From NCBI GenBank assembly GCA_947176065.1, contig CAMWPB010000010.1:1-64000 (forward strand): 64,000 nucleotides of DNA. Reading direction: 5' to 3'. Positions 23,446 to 32,875 of the stretch are shown piece by piece (positions within the stretch are counted from its first letter, which is position 1; each line of letters starts with the position of its first letter). Source of the stretch: an uncultured Lachnospiraceae bacterium (GTDB taxonomy: Bacteria; Bacillota; Clostridia; Lachnospirales; Lachnospiraceae). The position numbers and the translations under genes were made by a program. The notes under the pieces are model-generated. The model had not been told where the DNA came from, made no database searches, and saw nothing but the letters and a program-made list of their open reading frames with translations.

Positions 23446-24246
23446 ATGAGACTGTGCAGTATTGCCAGCGGCAGCAGCGGAAACTGTGTCTATGTGGGCA
23501 GTGATACCACCCATCTTCTGATGGATGTGGGGATCAGCGGCAAAAGGACGGAGGCGGGGCTTGCCGAGCTTGGACTGACCATGAAGGACATTGACGGGAT
23601 CTGTATTACCCATGAGCACGCCGATCATATAAGCGGACTGGGGGTGCTTTCCAGAAAGTACGGCGTGCCGGTTTACGCTACGAGAGGGACGCTGGAGGCG
23701 ATCAGGAACAGCACTTCCCTGGGGAAGATTGATGAATCGCTTTTTCGGGTAATCACGCCCGATGAGAGATGCACCATCAAGGATATCTCTCTTTATCCCG
23801 TGCGGACTTCCCATGACGCAGCGGATCCCGTAGCTTACCGGATTGATTATGACGGACGGCGGATCGGACTGATCACGGATCTTGGCTGTTACAATGATTA
23901 CACGGTGGAATGCCTGCGGAATCTGGATCTTTTGTATCTGGAGGCGAACCATGACGTGCACATGCTGCAGGTGGGTCCTTATCCTTATTATCTGAAACAG
24001 CGGATTCTGGGGGAAAGAGGGCATCTGTCCAACGAGTCGGCGGGAAAGCTTTTGAGCCGTCTTCTGCATGACAATATGCAGGCCATTGTGCTGGGGCATC
24101 TGAGCAAGGAGAACAACCTTCCCGAGCTGGCTTACGAGTCGGTGCGGGTGGAGGTCACCATGTCCGACACAGAGTATAGCGGTAATGATTTCCCGCTGTA
24201 TGTGGCGAAGCGGGATGCGGTGTCGGAAGTGATTGAAGTGCGGTAA
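23446..24246 (+). CDS. MBL-fold metallohydrolase of the YycJ/WalJ type
   Basis: The 266-aa protein has the metallo-beta-lactamase core: SIASGSSGNCVYVGSD at the start, the metal motif ITHEHADHISG (HxHxDH) near 55, later His in SHDAA near 127, LITDLG and the LEANHD segment. Family members are 5'-3' DNA exonucleases or helpers of the WalRK region in Bacilli. Here it lies 50 nt after the FtsA-like gene, without walRK. A terminator closes the unit 30 nt later. Confidence 0.85.
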   Translation: MRLCSIASGSSGNCVYVGSDTTHLLMDVGISGKRTEAGLAELGLTMKDIDGICITHEHADHISGLGVLSRKYGVPVYATRGTLEAIRNSTSLGKIDESLFRVITPDERCTIKDISLYPVRTSHDAADPVAYRIDYDGRRIGLITDLGCYNDYTVECLRNLDLLYLEANHDVHMLQVGPYPYYLKQRILGERGHLSNESAGKLLSRLLHDNMQAIVLGHLSKENNLPELAYESVRVEVTMSDTEYSGNDFPLYVAKRDAVSEVIEVR

Positions 24247-24277
24247 AGATGAAATCATGTTATTACAGACAGATAGT

Positions 24278-24304
24278 AAGAGTCGCTTTTGCGGCTCTTT
24301 TTTT
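24278..24304 (+). terminator. Terminator after the MBL-fold gene
   Basis: AAGAGTCGC-TTTT-GCGGCTCTT (one G-T pair) is followed by a run of T. It ends the polA-coaE-FtsA-like-MBL unit. Confidence 0.88.
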
Positions 24305-24309
24305 AGGGT

Positions 24310-24338
24310 TTGACATTTAGGAAATTTTTAATTACAAT
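24310..24338 (+). promoter_or_regulatory. Promoter of the ATPase gene
   Basis: TTGACA (24310) and TACAAT (24333) are 17 nt apart and lie immediately after the preceding terminator. Confidence 0.75.
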
Positions 24339-24376
24339 ACAATTAATTCGATAATGACCGAGTCGGAGGTGGCCGA

Positions 24377-25756
24377 ATGAAATTTTACGGACGTGAAAAG
24401 CAAAAAAAACAGATACATAAAATGATAGCGTCTGACGATCAGATGGTTGCTCTTATTTACGGCAGACGCCGTATCGGTAAAAGTGAACTGATCAAACAAT
24501 GCTTGAGAGAGTCGGAGAGCAAAAGCATTTATTATGAGTGTAAGCAGACGACGGAAAAAAATAATGTGGACAGTCTGGCAGAAATTATCTCAGAAACCTT
24601 TGGCTATCCGAAACCGGCGTTTGAGAGTATGGAAGAGCTGTTAAAATTTTTGTTTACACAATCGCGTCGTGAAAAAATGATTCTGGTTCTTGATGAATAT
24701 TCTTATATACGCGAAATTATAAAAGGATTGGATAGTATTCTGCAGGCGCTGACGGATGATAACCGGGAGACATCCGGCATGAAGCTTATTATCTGCGGGT
24801 CTTATGTGGACACGATGAAGGGGCTTTTATCCAGCCAGAATCCGCTCTATGGCAGGGTGGATCTGTCCATTGATTTAAAACCGATGGATTATTATGAATC
24901 TGCTTTTTTTTACGAGAATTTTTCAGAGGAGGATAAGGTAAGGCTGTACAGCGTATTTGGTGGAATCCCATACTACAACCGCCTGATTGACCAGAGAAAA
25001 ACGGTCAGGGAAAATGTGATTGCGTTGATCGCATCGCCGGGTGCAAGATTGGAAAATGAGGTTTCCATGTATCTGCACTCGGAAATTTCCAGGATAAACA
25101 ATGCAAACGAAGTGTTTGAGACACTGGCAAAGGGATTTTGCAAATATAAGGATATATATGACCAGTCCCATGTTTCCAGCGGCCCGACGTTGGTAGATGT
25201 GTTGGATAAACTAATGCGGATGGAGGTGGTAAAAAAGGAGGCGCCGATTAATGATGAGGACAATCGGAGAAAGGCAGGATACTATATCAGTGATAATCTG
25301 TCACTGTTTTATTATAAATATATTTTTCGGAATGCTTCAAGAATGGGCGTTATGGACCCGGAGCTGTTTTATGATAAATACATTGAAGAAGATTTTGAAA
25401 CCAGACATGTGCCGCGTGTGTTTGAAGATATTTGCAGACAATATTTGATACGCATGAACCGTGCGGGGAAGATGGAAGTCCCCTTTGAAAAGATAGGTAA
25501 ATTTTATTATGACGACCCGGTCCATAAGAAAAACGGAGAGTTTGATATTGTGACAGAAGATGACAGGGGTTATATTTTTTATGAGGCTGAATTCAGGAGG
25601 GAGCCGTTGACAGAGCAGATGATCGACAGGGAAATCGAACAGATTAAGGCGAGCGGACTTGCGGGTTATCGGTATGGATTTATGTCAAGAAGCGGGTTTT
25701 GCTGTAAAGAGCGTTCGGAGCTTATTCTAATTGATCTGAAGGAAATCTATTCTTAA
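24377..25756 (+). CDS. Archaeal-type AAA ATPase with DUF234-like C-terminus
   Basis: The 459-aa protein starts MKFYGREKQ, then has Walker A in YGRRRIGKSEL near residue 30 and Walker B in MILVLDEYSY near 112. LIICGSYVDTMKGLL near 137 follows, as in the archaeal ATPase family. Residues about 230-310 look like a winged helix. The end (about 360-459, EFDIVTEDDRGYIFYEAEF) resembles the nuclease-fold DUF234 tail, with an Asp and Glu that could be catalytic. Function is unknown; such genes are mobile and often solitary. The DNA is AT-rich beside the GC-richer neighbours, which suggests recent gain. GGAGGTGGCC precedes the ATG. Confidence 0.8.
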   Translation: MKFYGREKQKKQIHKMIASDDQMVALIYGRRRIGKSELIKQCLRESESKSIYYECKQTTEKNNVDSLAEIISETFGYPKPAFESMEELLKFLFTQSRREKMILVLDEYSYIREIIKGLDSILQALTDDNRETSGMKLIICGSYVDTMKGLLSSQNPLYGRVDLSIDLKPMDYYESAFFYENFSEEDKVRLYSVFGGIPYYNRLIDQRKTVRENVIALIASPGARLENEVSMYLHSEISRINNANEVFETLAKGFCKYKDIYDQSHVSSGPTLVDVLDKLMRMEVVKKEAPINDEDNRRKAGYYISDNLSLFYYKYIFRNASRMGVMDPELFYDKYIEEDFETRHVPRVFEDICRQYLIRMNRAGKMEVPFEKIGKFYYDDPVHKKNGEFDIVTEDDRGYIFYEAEFRREPLTEQMIDREIEQIKASGLAGYRYGFMSRSGFCCKERSELILIDLKEIYS

Positions 25757-25939
25757 GTATCTTGGTTGGCGGGATGGGGCAGATGAAATAAAGTTTTCCG
25801 GCCATATGGCAGTGGGAAAATGGAGGCGGTTGTTTTCATGAAAGCCGCAAATGATATTGACATGCGCCATAGAAATCGCTACGATCTATTAGGGGATAAA
25901 AGTTGCAACTGACACAGGTTGATACAGACGGAGGAGAAA

Positions 25940-26569
25940 ATGGAAAACGTATTTGTAATGGAGCACCCATTGATTCAGCATAAGATTTCACAGATCAGGG
26001 ACAGTAACACGGGAACCAGCGAATTTCGGAAATGTATTGAAGAGATTGCCATGTTGATGGGGTATGAAGCGCTCAGAGACCTTCCGCTGGAGGATGTGGA
26101 AGTGAAGACGCCGATTGAAACCTGCATGTCGCCGCGAATTGCCGGGAAAAAGCTGGCGGTCGTACCGATTTTGCGCGCGGGACTTGGTATGGTGAACGGT
26201 ATTCTGGCGCTGGTGCCAAGCGCTAAGGTAGGCCATATCGGACTTTACAGAGATCCGGAGACACATGAGCCGCACGAGTACTATTGCAAGCTGCCTGAGC
26301 CGATTGAACAGAGGACAATTATTGTGCTGGATCCCATGCTCGCCACAGGCGGCTCCGGCTCCCAGGCGGTACGTTTTATCAAGGAGCATGGAGGTAAAAA
26401 TATTAAGTTTATGTGCATTATCGCGGCGCCGGAGGGAGTGGAACGGATGAGAAAGGATCACCCGGATGTGCAGATTTATGTCGGGCATATCGACCGCTGC
26501 CTGAATGAGAACGCCTACATCTGCCCCGGCGTAGGGGATGCAGGAGACAGGATCTTTGGGACAAAGTAA
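25940..26569 (+). CDS. upp: Uracil phosphoribosyltransferase
   Basis: Upp makes UMP from uracil and PRPP in pyrimidine salvage. The 209-aa product shows the PRPP-binding loop in [12 protein letters not shown] near residue 130 and the uracil-binding C-terminal segment [20 protein letters not shown] 25940 ([10 protein letters not shown]) directly follows GGAGGAGAAA and gives the usual family length; a longer frame from 25919 is unlikely. The 183-nt region before it has no clear attenuator or PyrR-binding structure. Confidence 0.95.
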   Translation: MENVFVMEHPLIQHKISQIRDSNTGTSEFRKCIEEIAMLMGYEALRDLPLEDVEVKTPIETCMSPRIAGKKLAVVPILRAGLGMVNGILALVPSAKVGHIGLYRDPETHEPHEYYCKLPEPIEQRTIIVLDPMLATGGSGSQAVRFIKEHGGKNIKFMCIIAAPEGVERMRKDHPDVQIYVGHIDRCLNENAYICPGVGDAGDRIFGTK

Positions 26570-26608
26570 TTCGTCAAGCGCAGGAAACGGCGCAGAAATG
26601 GAGAAAAC

Positions 26609-26881
26609 ATGAAAAAGACAATTATCACGGTAGTGGGAAAAGACACAGTGGGCATTATTGCGAGAGTATGCACTTATCTGGCGGACAACCGGATCAATAT
26701 CCTGGATATCTCCCAGACCATTGTGCAGGGTTACTTTAACATGATGATGATCGTGGACACGAACCTGACGGACAAGGATTTCGGGGTGATCGTGGATGAG
26801 CTGAATGCGCTCGGTGAGGAGATCGGCGTTGTCATTAAGTGTCAGAAGGAAGAGATATTCGATCAGATGCACAGGATTTAG
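26609..26881 (+). CDS. ACT-domain protein
   Basis: The 90-aa protein is a single ACT domain: [19 protein letters not shown], with the ligand-binding glycine at the strand-helix turn, then [20 protein letters not shown]. It resembles the GcvR-like ACT protein conserved upstream of UPF0210 in Firmicutes. It probably binds a small molecule, perhaps an amino acid, and may regulate its partner. A stretch of about 80 nt follows before the next ATG and contains short hairpins (TCCGATGAAATCGGA and GCGCG-TAA-GCGC). Confidence 0.85.
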   Translation: MKKTIITVVGKDTVGIIARVCTYLADNRINILDISQTIVQGYFNMMMIVDTNLTDKDFGVIVDELNALGEEIGVVIKCQKEEIFDQMHRI

Positions 26882-26963
26882 TAGCCGCAGACTTCCGATG
26901 AAATCGGACAGGGAGCGCGTAAGCGCGGGTTTGCGAGTCTATAACGCAGGGAGCGAGGAAACC

Positions 26964-28328
26964 ATGATAAATTTATTTGAGGTGGCTGAAACCAATGAAA
27001 TGATCGCTAAGGAAAATCTGGACGTGCGCACCATCACATTGGGAATCAGTCTTTTGGACTGTATTGACGGGGATCTGAAAAAGGTAAACGAGCGGGTTTA
27101 CGGGAAGATAACCGAGACGGCGAAGGATCTGGTTAAGACAGGGGAGGCCATTGAGAAGGAGTTTGGCATTCCCATTGTCAATAAGAGAATCTCCGTCACG
27201 CCTATGGCATTGGTGGGCGGCGCGGCCTGCAGAAGCAGCGAGGATTTTGTGACGCTGGCAAAGACCATGGATCTGGCTGCGCAGGAAGTGGGAGTCAATC
27301 TGATCGGCGGTTATTCTGCGCTTGTGTCGAAGGGGATGACAAAGGCGGACGAGATGCTGATCCGCTCGATCCCACAGGCGCTGCACACCACGGAACGGGT
27401 CTGCAGCTCCGTGAATCTGGGCTCCACCAGGACAGGTATCAATATGGATGCTGTGCGGCTGATGGGAGATATCATCAAGGAGACGGCGGTGATCAGCAGA
27501 GAGCAGGACAGCGCCGACTGCATGAAACTGGTAGTATTCTGCAATGCGCCGGACGACAATCCTTTTATGGCGGGCGCTTTCCACGGTGTGACGGAGGCCG
27601 ACGCGGTGATCAACGTAGGCGTCAGCGGCCCCGGTGTGGTCAAAACAGCCCTGCAGAGAGTACGCGGCGAGAATTTTGAGGTGCTGTGCGAAACCATTAA
27701 AAAGACTGCTTTTAAGGTGACGAGGGTAGGGCAGCTTGTGGCGCAGGAGGCGTCCCGGATGCTGCAGATTCCTTTCGGTATTGTGGATTTATCCCTTGCG
27801 CCCACTCCGGCCATCGGGGACAGCGTGGCGGATATCCTGTGCGAGATCGGTCTGGAGTATGCGGGTGCGCCGGGAACGACGGCGGCGCTTGCACTCTTAA
27901 ACGATCAGGTGAAAAAGGGCGGTGTGATGGCATCCTCCTATGTGGGGGGATTGAGCGGCGCGTTCATTCCTGTCAGTGAGGATCAGGGCATGATCGATGC
28001 GGTGACGGCGGGTGCGCTCACCATAGAGAAGCTGGAAGCCATGACCTGTGTCTGCTCTGTGGGGCTTGATATGCTGGCGATACCCGGCGATACGCCGAAT
28101 ACCACGATTGCGGGAATTATAGCGGATGAAATGGCGATCGGCATGGTGAACCAGAAGACCACGGCGGTGCGCATTATCCCAGCCATCGGTAAAGGCGTGG
28201 GAGACAAGGTGGAGTTTGGCGGATTGTTTGGCTACGCGCCGGTGATGCCGGTGAACGGATTTTCCTGCGAGGCGTTTGTGAACCGTGGGGGAAGGATTCC
28301 CGCGCCGATCCACAGTTTCAAAAACTAG
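26964..28328 (+). CDS. UPF0210 (DUF711) family protein
   Basis: The 454-aa protein matches UPF0210: [19 protein letters not shown] near residue 9, [15 protein letters not shown] near 74, [18 protein letters not shown] near 153 and the glycine-rich [15 protein letters not shown] near 215. Its structure class is pyruvate-formate-lyase-like, but no glycyl radical motif is present. Function is unknown. The pairing with an ACT protein is conserved and suggests ligand-controlled activity. ATG 26964 has GAGCGAGGAAAC upstream and matches the family start MINLFE; the longer frame is an overlap with the ACT gene. Confidence 0.88.
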   Translation: MINLFEVAETNEMIAKENLDVRTITLGISLLDCIDGDLKKVNERVYGKITETAKDLVKTGEAIEKEFGIPIVNKRISVTPMALVGGAACRSSEDFVTLAKTMDLAAQEVGVNLIGGYSALVSKGMTKADEMLIRSIPQALHTTERVCSSVNLGSTRTGINMDAVRLMGDIIKETAVISREQDSADCMKLVVFCNAPDDNPFMAGAFHGVTEADAVINVGVSGPGVVKTALQRVRGENFEVLCETIKKTAFKVTRVGQLVAQEASRMLQIPFGIVDLSLAPTPAIGDSVADILCEIGLEYAGAPGTTAALALLNDQVKKGGVMASSYVGGLSGAFIPVSEDQGMIDAVTAGALTIEKLEAMTCVCSVGLDMLAIPGDTPNTTIAGIIADEMAIGMVNQKTTAVRIIPAIGKGVGDKVEFGGLFGYAPVMPVNGFSCEAFVNRGGRIPAPIHSFKN

Positions 28329-28358
28329 TTTGGCCAGACCGGACAGGAGTTACGCCGG

Positions 28359-28388
28359 TTGACATGCAGCCGTTTTGCAGATTATAAT
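28359..28388 (+). promoter_or_regulatory. Promoter of the ECF transporter genes
   Basis: TTGACA (28359) and TATAAT (28383) are 18 nt apart. The leader to the start codon is only about 40 nt, too short for the larger riboswitches that often control ECF transporters. Confidence 0.8.
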
Positions 28389-28433
28389 AGAAATGGTTTT
28401 TTAATAAAAATACATATGAGGGAGGTCTCTTTG

Positions 28434-28976
28434 ATGAAAAAGTTATCCGTAAAAAGCGTTGTTGCCATTGGCATCGGTGCGGCCCTGTTTTTTGTTCTTG
28501 GTAAGGTGGCGATTCCTTCGCCTGTGCCGAACACGAACATCAGCCTGCAGTATGCGGTGGAGGCGGTGTTCGCTACACTGTTCGGTCCCATTGCAGGCGT
28601 TGTCATCGGTTTTATCGGCCACACGCTGATTGACGCTACGAGCTACGGTCCGTGGTGGAGCTGGATCATTGCTTCCGCTTTCGTAGGTCTGGTGATCGGC
28701 CTTGCTACCATGAAGATGAACGTGGAAGAAGGGATTGACAGCAAGAAGCTGATCCGCTTTAATGTGGCGCAGGTCATCGCCCATGTTCTGGCATGGGGAC
28801 TGGTAGCACCCGTTCTGGACATCCTGATCTACGCGGAGCCGGTTGAGAAGCTGTTCGCACAGGGGCTTATGGCGGCGGTGTCGAATATCATTACCACCGG
28901 CGTAGTGGGAACCCTGCTGTTACTCGGCTATGCGAAGACCGTGGTGAAGAAGGGTTCTTTGGAGAAAGAGGACTAA
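28434..28976 (+). CDS. ECF transporter S component (UPF0397 type)
   Basis: The 180-aa integral membrane protein has about five segments and the UPF0397 pattern: VVAIGIGAALFFVLG, the conserved PSPVPNTNISLQYAVEA near residue 33, GVVIGFIGHTLIDATSYGPWW near 62. It is the substrate-binding subunit; the substrate, likely a vitamin or its precursor, is not predictable here. ATG 28434 follows GGGAGG. A terminator stands between it and the ATPase gene, so the S component may be made in excess. Confidence 0.85.
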   Translation: MKKLSVKSVVAIGIGAALFFVLGKVAIPSPVPNTNISLQYAVEAVFATLFGPIAGVVIGFIGHTLIDATSYGPWWSWIIASAFVGLVIGLATMKMNVEEGIDSKKLIRFNVAQVIAHVLAWGLVAPVLDILIYAEPVEKLFAQGLMAAVSNIITTGVVGTLLLLGYAKTVVKKGSLEKED

Positions 28977-28990
28977 GAGGAACAATAAGA

Positions 28991-29026
28991 CAGATTCGGG
29001 GGAACCATCTCTCGAATCTGTTTTTT
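28991..29026 (+). terminator. Terminator or attenuator between S component and ATPase
   Basis: CAGATTCG pairs with CGAATCTG and is followed by six T. The 21-bp motif at 29029 starts directly after it. Confidence 0.75.
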
Positions 29027-29028
29027 AC

Positions 29029-29049
29029 GCGTATCAGCAGAGTCAGAAG
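29029..29049 (+). repeat. 21-bp dispersed leader motif, copy 3
   Basis: GCGTATCAGCAGAGTCAGAAG differs from copy 2 at one base. It begins two bases after the T run of the preceding terminator and lies 38 nt before the ATPase start. Confidence 0.6.
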
Positions 29050-29086
29050 CTGGCAGAGACAGAAGAACACGATAAGGAGAAACCAC

Positions 29087-30808
29087 ATGGCGGAGCCTAT
29101 CATTTCTTTTAAGGATTACGGATTTCAATATATGGCGCAGGCCAGTCCCACCCTCTATCACATCAATCTGGATATCTATCCGGGAGAGAAGGTGTTGATT
29201 GCGGGTGCCTCCGGCAGCGGTAAGAGTACCGTCGGGAGCTGCATGAACGGCTTGATCCCCTATGCCTATCCCGGGGAGAGCACGGGAACCCTTCTTGTGG
29301 GCGGGAAAGACCCGGCAAAGGAGAGTATTTTTGATTTGAGCCAGATTGTAGGCACGGTTTTACAGGATACCGACGGACAGTTTATCGGACTGACGGTGGG
29401 GGAGGACATTGCCTTTGCACTGGAAAATGACTGTGTGCCGCAGAGCGAGATGCAGGAGACGGTGCAGGAGGTGGCAAAGTTAGTGGACATTGACCACCAT
29501 CTGGAGTATGCGCCCCATGAGTTGTCCGGCGGACAGAAGCAGCGGGTCAGTCTGGCGGGCGTTATGGTGGAGAAGGTGCAGGCGCTCCTCTTTGACGAGC
29601 CGTTGGCGAACCTGGATCCGGCAGCAGGCCGGGCGACTATCGAGCTGATCGACCGCATACAGGAGCGCACCGGGGCGGCGGTGATTATCATTGAGCACCG
29701 TCTGGAGGATGTGCTCTGGCGCAGGGTAGACCGTATTGTACTCATGGACGAGGGCAGGATCGTGGCGGATCTGCCGACGAGGGATTTTCTCACAGGGGAG
29801 ATGCTGCTTAAGCACGGTATCCGGGAGCCGCTGTATCTGACGGCTCTGCGCTACGCAGGCGTACCCATCACGAAGGAGATCGAGCCTCAGCATGCGGGAA
29901 GTCTGCGGCTTTCCGAAAAAAATAAGGAACAGGTGCGCCTCTGGTTTCAGGGGAACAAAAGCCACGGGGGAGCGGAGGAGGAGAAACGGGAGCTTCTCCG
30001 CGTGGAGAACCTGAGTTTCGGTTATACGCCGGAAGTACAGAACTTGAGAAATGTCAGTTTTTCCGTCAGGGAAGGCGAGATGGTCAGCATTGTCGGAAAA
30101 AATGGTGCGGGCAAGAGCACGCTGGCCAAGCTGATCTGTGGTTTTGAAAAACCAACGACGGGCAGAATCTGTCTTTCCGGCAGGGATATTTCGGGCGACA
30201 CCATCAAGGAGCGGGCACAGAGGATCGGTTATGTGATGCAGAATCCCAATCAGATGATCTCCAAGCCCCTGATCTGGGACGAGGTGGAGATGGCGCTTCT
30301 GGCGGGAAACATGAGTGCGGAGGAGCGTAAGGAGCGGGTGGAAGAAACCCTGAAAATCTGCGGGCTGTATCCTTTCCGCAAATGGCCGGTGTCGGCGCTC
30401 TCTTTCGGGCAGAAAAAGCGGGTGACGATTGCGGGTATTCTGGTGCAGCGGCCGCAGATGATTATTCTGGATGAGCCGACGGCTGGACAGGATTATCACC
30501 ACTACACGGAGATTATGGAATTTTTGAAGGGGCTTAACGCGCAGGGCTTTACCATTGTGATGATTACCCATGACATGCATCTGATGCTGGAGTATACGCC
30601 GAGAGCCATTGTATTTTGTGAGGGGGAGCTTCTAGCGGACACCACGGCGGCGCATGTGCTCAATGACCCCGATCTGGTGGGACGGGCGAATTTAAAAGAG
30701 ACAAGTCTTTATACGTTGAGCATGGCATGCGGCATAGAAGAGCCGCAGGAATTTACGAAACGGTTTATCGCCTATGAGGAGGCGCACAGGAAAACGCAGG
30801 AGGGGTGA
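29087..30808 (+). CDS. ECF transporter duplicated ATPase (two fused EcfA domains)
   Basis: The 573-aa protein contains two complete ABC ATPase domains. Domain 1 (about 1-250): Walker A GASGSGKST near 42, signature LSGGQKQR near 145, Walker B ALLFDEP. Domain 2 (about 300-540): Walker A GKNGAGKST near 338, signature LSFGQKKR near 440, Walker B MIILDEPTAG. The fused arrangement replaces separate EcfA1 and EcfA2 subunits and powers uptake together with EcfT and the UPF0397 S component. GGAGAAACC precedes the ATG, and the EcfT gene starts 1 nt after its stop. Confidence 0.9.
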   Translation: MAEPIISFKDYGFQYMAQASPTLYHINLDIYPGEKVLIAGASGSGKSTVGSCMNGLIPYAYPGESTGTLLVGGKDPAKESIFDLSQIVGTVLQDTDGQFIGLTVGEDIAFALENDCVPQSEMQETVQEVAKLVDIDHHLEYAPHELSGGQKQRVSLAGVMVEKVQALLFDEPLANLDPAAGRATIELIDRIQERTGAAVIIIEHRLEDVLWRRVDRIVLMDEGRIVADLPTRDFLTGEMLLKHGIREPLYLTALRYAGVPITKEIEPQHAGSLRLSEKNKEQVRLWFQGNKSHGGAEEEKRELLRVENLSFGYTPEVQNLRNVSFSVREGEMVSIVGKNGAGKSTLAKLICGFEKPTTGRICLSGRDISGDTIKERAQRIGYVMQNPNQMISKPLIWDEVEMALLAGNMSAEERKERVEETLKICGLYPFRKWPVSALSFGQKKRVTIAGILVQRPQMIILDEPTAGQDYHHYTEIMEFLKGLNAQGFTIVMITHDMHLMLEYTPRAIVFCEGELLADTTAAHVLNDPDLVGRANLKETSLYTLSMACGIEEPQEFTKRFIAYEEAHRKTQEG

Positions 30809-30809
30809 G

Positions 30810-31643
30810 ATGGCAAGGGTAGCGATTCTGAACTATATCAAAAGGCCGAGTCCGGTTCACAGGCTGACGGGAACCACGAAGCTGATCTTTTTCATCGCCT
30901 GGAGCGTGGCCTCCATGGTAACGTTTGACACCCGGATACTTGTCTGTATGCTTGTGATCAGTGCGGTGATTTTCAAAATCAGCCAGATCAGGATCAGGGA
31001 TATCAGCGTGGTATTGGGGTTGGCGGCAGTCTTTCTTCTGCTCAATAATATTTTCATTTATCTGTTTACGCCGGAGTACGGGGTGGAACTTTATGAAAGC
31101 AGGACGCTGCTCTTTTCCGGCATTGGGAGATATACGGTCACGGCGCAGCAGTTGTTCTATCATCTGAATGTCACGCTTAAGGTGATCTGTGTGGTGCCGG
31201 TTGCCCTGCTCTTTATCGCCTGTACAGATCCCAGTGAGTTCGCGGCTTCCTTAGCCCGGATCGGGGTGAGTTACCGGGCGGGCTATGCGGTGAGTCTGGC
31301 GCTCCGCTATATCCCGGATGTACAGCGGGAGTACACGAATATCAGTCAGGCCCAGCAGGCCAGAGGCATTGACCTCTCCGGCAAGGATAAGCTTTTTACC
31401 AGACTGAAAAATTCGGTGGCGATTCTGCTGCCCCTTGTGTTGTCCAGTCTTAACCGCATTGAGACGGTGAGCAACGCCATGGAGCTGCGGGGCTTCGGCA
31501 AGGAGAAGAAGCGGACGTGGTATACGCAGCGCAGGCTGGAGCCGGGAGACTGGCTTGCAATCGGTTTTGCGGTGGTGATTTTGGCGGTCGACCTGACAGT
31601 GACTTTCTGGGATGGGAGCCGGTATTATAATCCGTTTCTGTAA
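30810..31643 (+). CDS. ecfT: ECF transporter transmembrane protein EcfT
   Basis: The 277-aa protein has about five membrane segments (KLIFFIAWSVASMVTF, VVLGLAAVFLLLNNIF, LNVTLKVICVVPVALLFIA and a last one near 247-265). It carries the cytoplasmic coupling motif typical of EcfT: QARGIDLSGKDK near 176 and a second Ala-Arg-Gly-like motif MELRGFGKEKKRTW near 229. It joins the S component to the ATPase. ATG 30810 follows the ATPase stop with AGGAGGGG inside that gene's end. Longer frames beginning at 30774 are overlaps. Confidence 0.9.
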   Translation: MARVAILNYIKRPSPVHRLTGTTKLIFFIAWSVASMVTFDTRILVCMLVISAVIFKISQIRIRDISVVLGLAAVFLLLNNIFIYLFTPEYGVELYESRTLLFSGIGRYTVTAQQLFYHLNVTLKVICVVPVALLFIACTDPSEFAASLARIGVSYRAGYAVSLALRYIPDVQREYTNISQAQQARGIDLSGKDKLFTRLKNSVAILLPLVLSSLNRIETVSNAMELRGFGKEKKRTWYTQRRLEPGDWLAIGFAVVILAVDLTVTFWDGSRYYNPFL

Positions 31644-31694
31644 GTGCGTATTTGCGAGTTTATTTGTAGAAGGGGAGAATATTTGGAGGTAAGG

Positions 31695-32603
31695 ATGAAA
31701 CTTCTGGTGATCGGCGGCAGCTATTTTTACGGCAGGGTTTTTGTGATGGAGGCGGCAAAGGCGCATGAGATTACCGTGTGGAACCGGGGCACTTACTCTA
31801 TGGAGGCGTTCGGCGTCAGACAGATTCGGGCGGACAGACATGAGCGGCCCGCGGCCTGCGGTGAGGATTATGATGCGGTCATTGATTTCTGTGCCTATGC
31901 GCCCGGGGATGTGCGTGACACCGTTCACCATGTTTCGGGAAAGATCGGACAGTATATTCTTATCAGCACGGTGGATGTGTACGAAAGGGATGCCTCCGTC
32001 GTGAAAAAGGAGGATACGCCCTTTGAGGAACGGCCCATTGCCGGGGAAGCGGGCGCCTACATTGCGGGCAAAATTGCAGTGGAAAAGGAGCTGGCAGAGG
32101 TTTGCGGCGAAAAGGACATTCCTTATACGGTGCTGCGTCCGGCGATACTCTACGGACCATATAATTATGCGCCCAGAGAATCGGCTTACATCGGCATGCT
32201 TCTCACAAACCATGCGCTGCCGCGGTTTACGGACGCACAGGGACGGTTTCAGTTCGTCTACGTGAAGGATGCGGCGCAGGCGGTTCTTGCATGTCTGGGA
32301 AAGGAAGAGACCTACGGACAGTCCTACAATCTGTGTCAGGATCAGATCCTTACTTACGAAAGCTTTTTCGAGGCATTAAAGAAGGCGGCGCAGCCGGAGG
32401 ATCTGGAAGGACTGGCGGAGGTGCCGCTCACGGTGGAGCAGGCCGTGTCTCAGGGCGTGCCCGTACCTTTTCCGGCCACGGCGGCGGAGACCCATCTGTG
32501 CGACAACACAAAGGGAAAGGCGGAGCTTGGGCTTTCCTACACGGATTTTGAGGAAGGGATGCAAAGAACCTACAAGGCTTTCCGAAATGTGTATATGCAG
32601 TAA
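31695..32603 (+). CDS. NAD-dependent epimerase/dehydratase (short-chain type)
   Basis: The 302-aa protein has a Rossmann fold with an atypical loop MKLLVIGGSYFYGR in place of GxxGxxG. The YIAGKIAVEKEL segment near residue 120 is in the position of the catalytic Tyr-x3-Lys (here Tyr-x3-Lys as Y-IAG-K). VLRPAILYGPYNY near 140 is the sugar-nucleotide binding stretch, and QFVYVKDAAQAVL near 190 is typical of the family. The substrate is unknown. The start follows GGAGGTAAGG. It lies downstream of the ECF genes with a 51-nt gap and may be co-transcribed. Confidence 0.8.
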   Translation: MKLLVIGGSYFYGRVFVMEAAKAHEITVWNRGTYSMEAFGVRQIRADRHERPAACGEDYDAVIDFCAYAPGDVRDTVHHVSGKIGQYILISTVDVYERDASVVKKEDTPFEERPIAGEAGAYIAGKIAVEKELAEVCGEKDIPYTVLRPAILYGPYNYAPRESAYIGMLLTNHALPRFTDAQGRFQFVYVKDAAQAVLACLGKEETYGQSYNLCQDQILTYESFFEALKKAAQPEDLEGLAEVPLTVEQAVSQGVPVPFPATAAETHLCDNTKGKAELGLSYTDFEEGMQRTYKAFRNVYMQ

Positions 32604-32641
32604 AAGGATTTCTTTTGTAACGTAAAAGGAGCGTGGAACGG

Positions 32642-32875
32642 ATGACATTGGATCAGGTCGCGGTGGGAGCGGAAGTAAAAATTGTAACGGTGGGCGGCGA
32701 GGGACAGCTTCGCGTCAGGCTTCTCGATATGGGGCTGATACCACGGACGGTAGTCAGGGTGCAGAAGGTGGCGCCCATGGGCGATCCGATCGAGATTCAC
32801 CTGCGGGGGTATGAGCTGACCATCCGCAAGGAGGATGCGGCGAGGATCGAAGTACAATGCGAGAAGAACTTCTAA
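32642..32875 (+). CDS. feoA: Ferrous iron transport protein A
   Basis: FeoA is a small SH3-like cytoplasmic protein that works with FeoB in Fe(II) uptake. The 77-aa sequence MTLDQVAVGAEVKIV, then LRVRLLDMGLIPRTVVRV and LRGYELTIRKEDAARI, is a typical FeoA. ATG 32642 has AAAGGAG 11 nt upstream; a GTG at 32633 is too close to it. The last 19 nt, including the stop codon, form the left arm of the structured element shared with the hisF-ung spacer. Confidence 0.92.
   Translation: MTLDQVAVGAEVKIVTVGGEGQLRVRLLDMGLIPRTVVRVQKVAPMGDPIEIHLRGYELTIRKEDAARIEVQCEKNF

Noticed and set aside
26882..26963. Spacer hairpins before the UPF0210 gene as another copy of the dispersed leader motif
   Set aside because: It shares only short strings (GCAGACT, GCGAGTCTATAACGC) with the 21-bp motif family; the similarity is too weak to claim.
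28389..28433. Riboswitch before the ECF S component
   Set aside because: The leader between promoter and start codon is about 40 nt, too short for thiamine, cobalamin or similar large riboswitches.
29480..30580. 366-codon minus-strand frame opposite the ECF ATPase
   Set aside because: Lies within a well-supported ABC ATPase gene, and no start signal or recognisable domain is seen.
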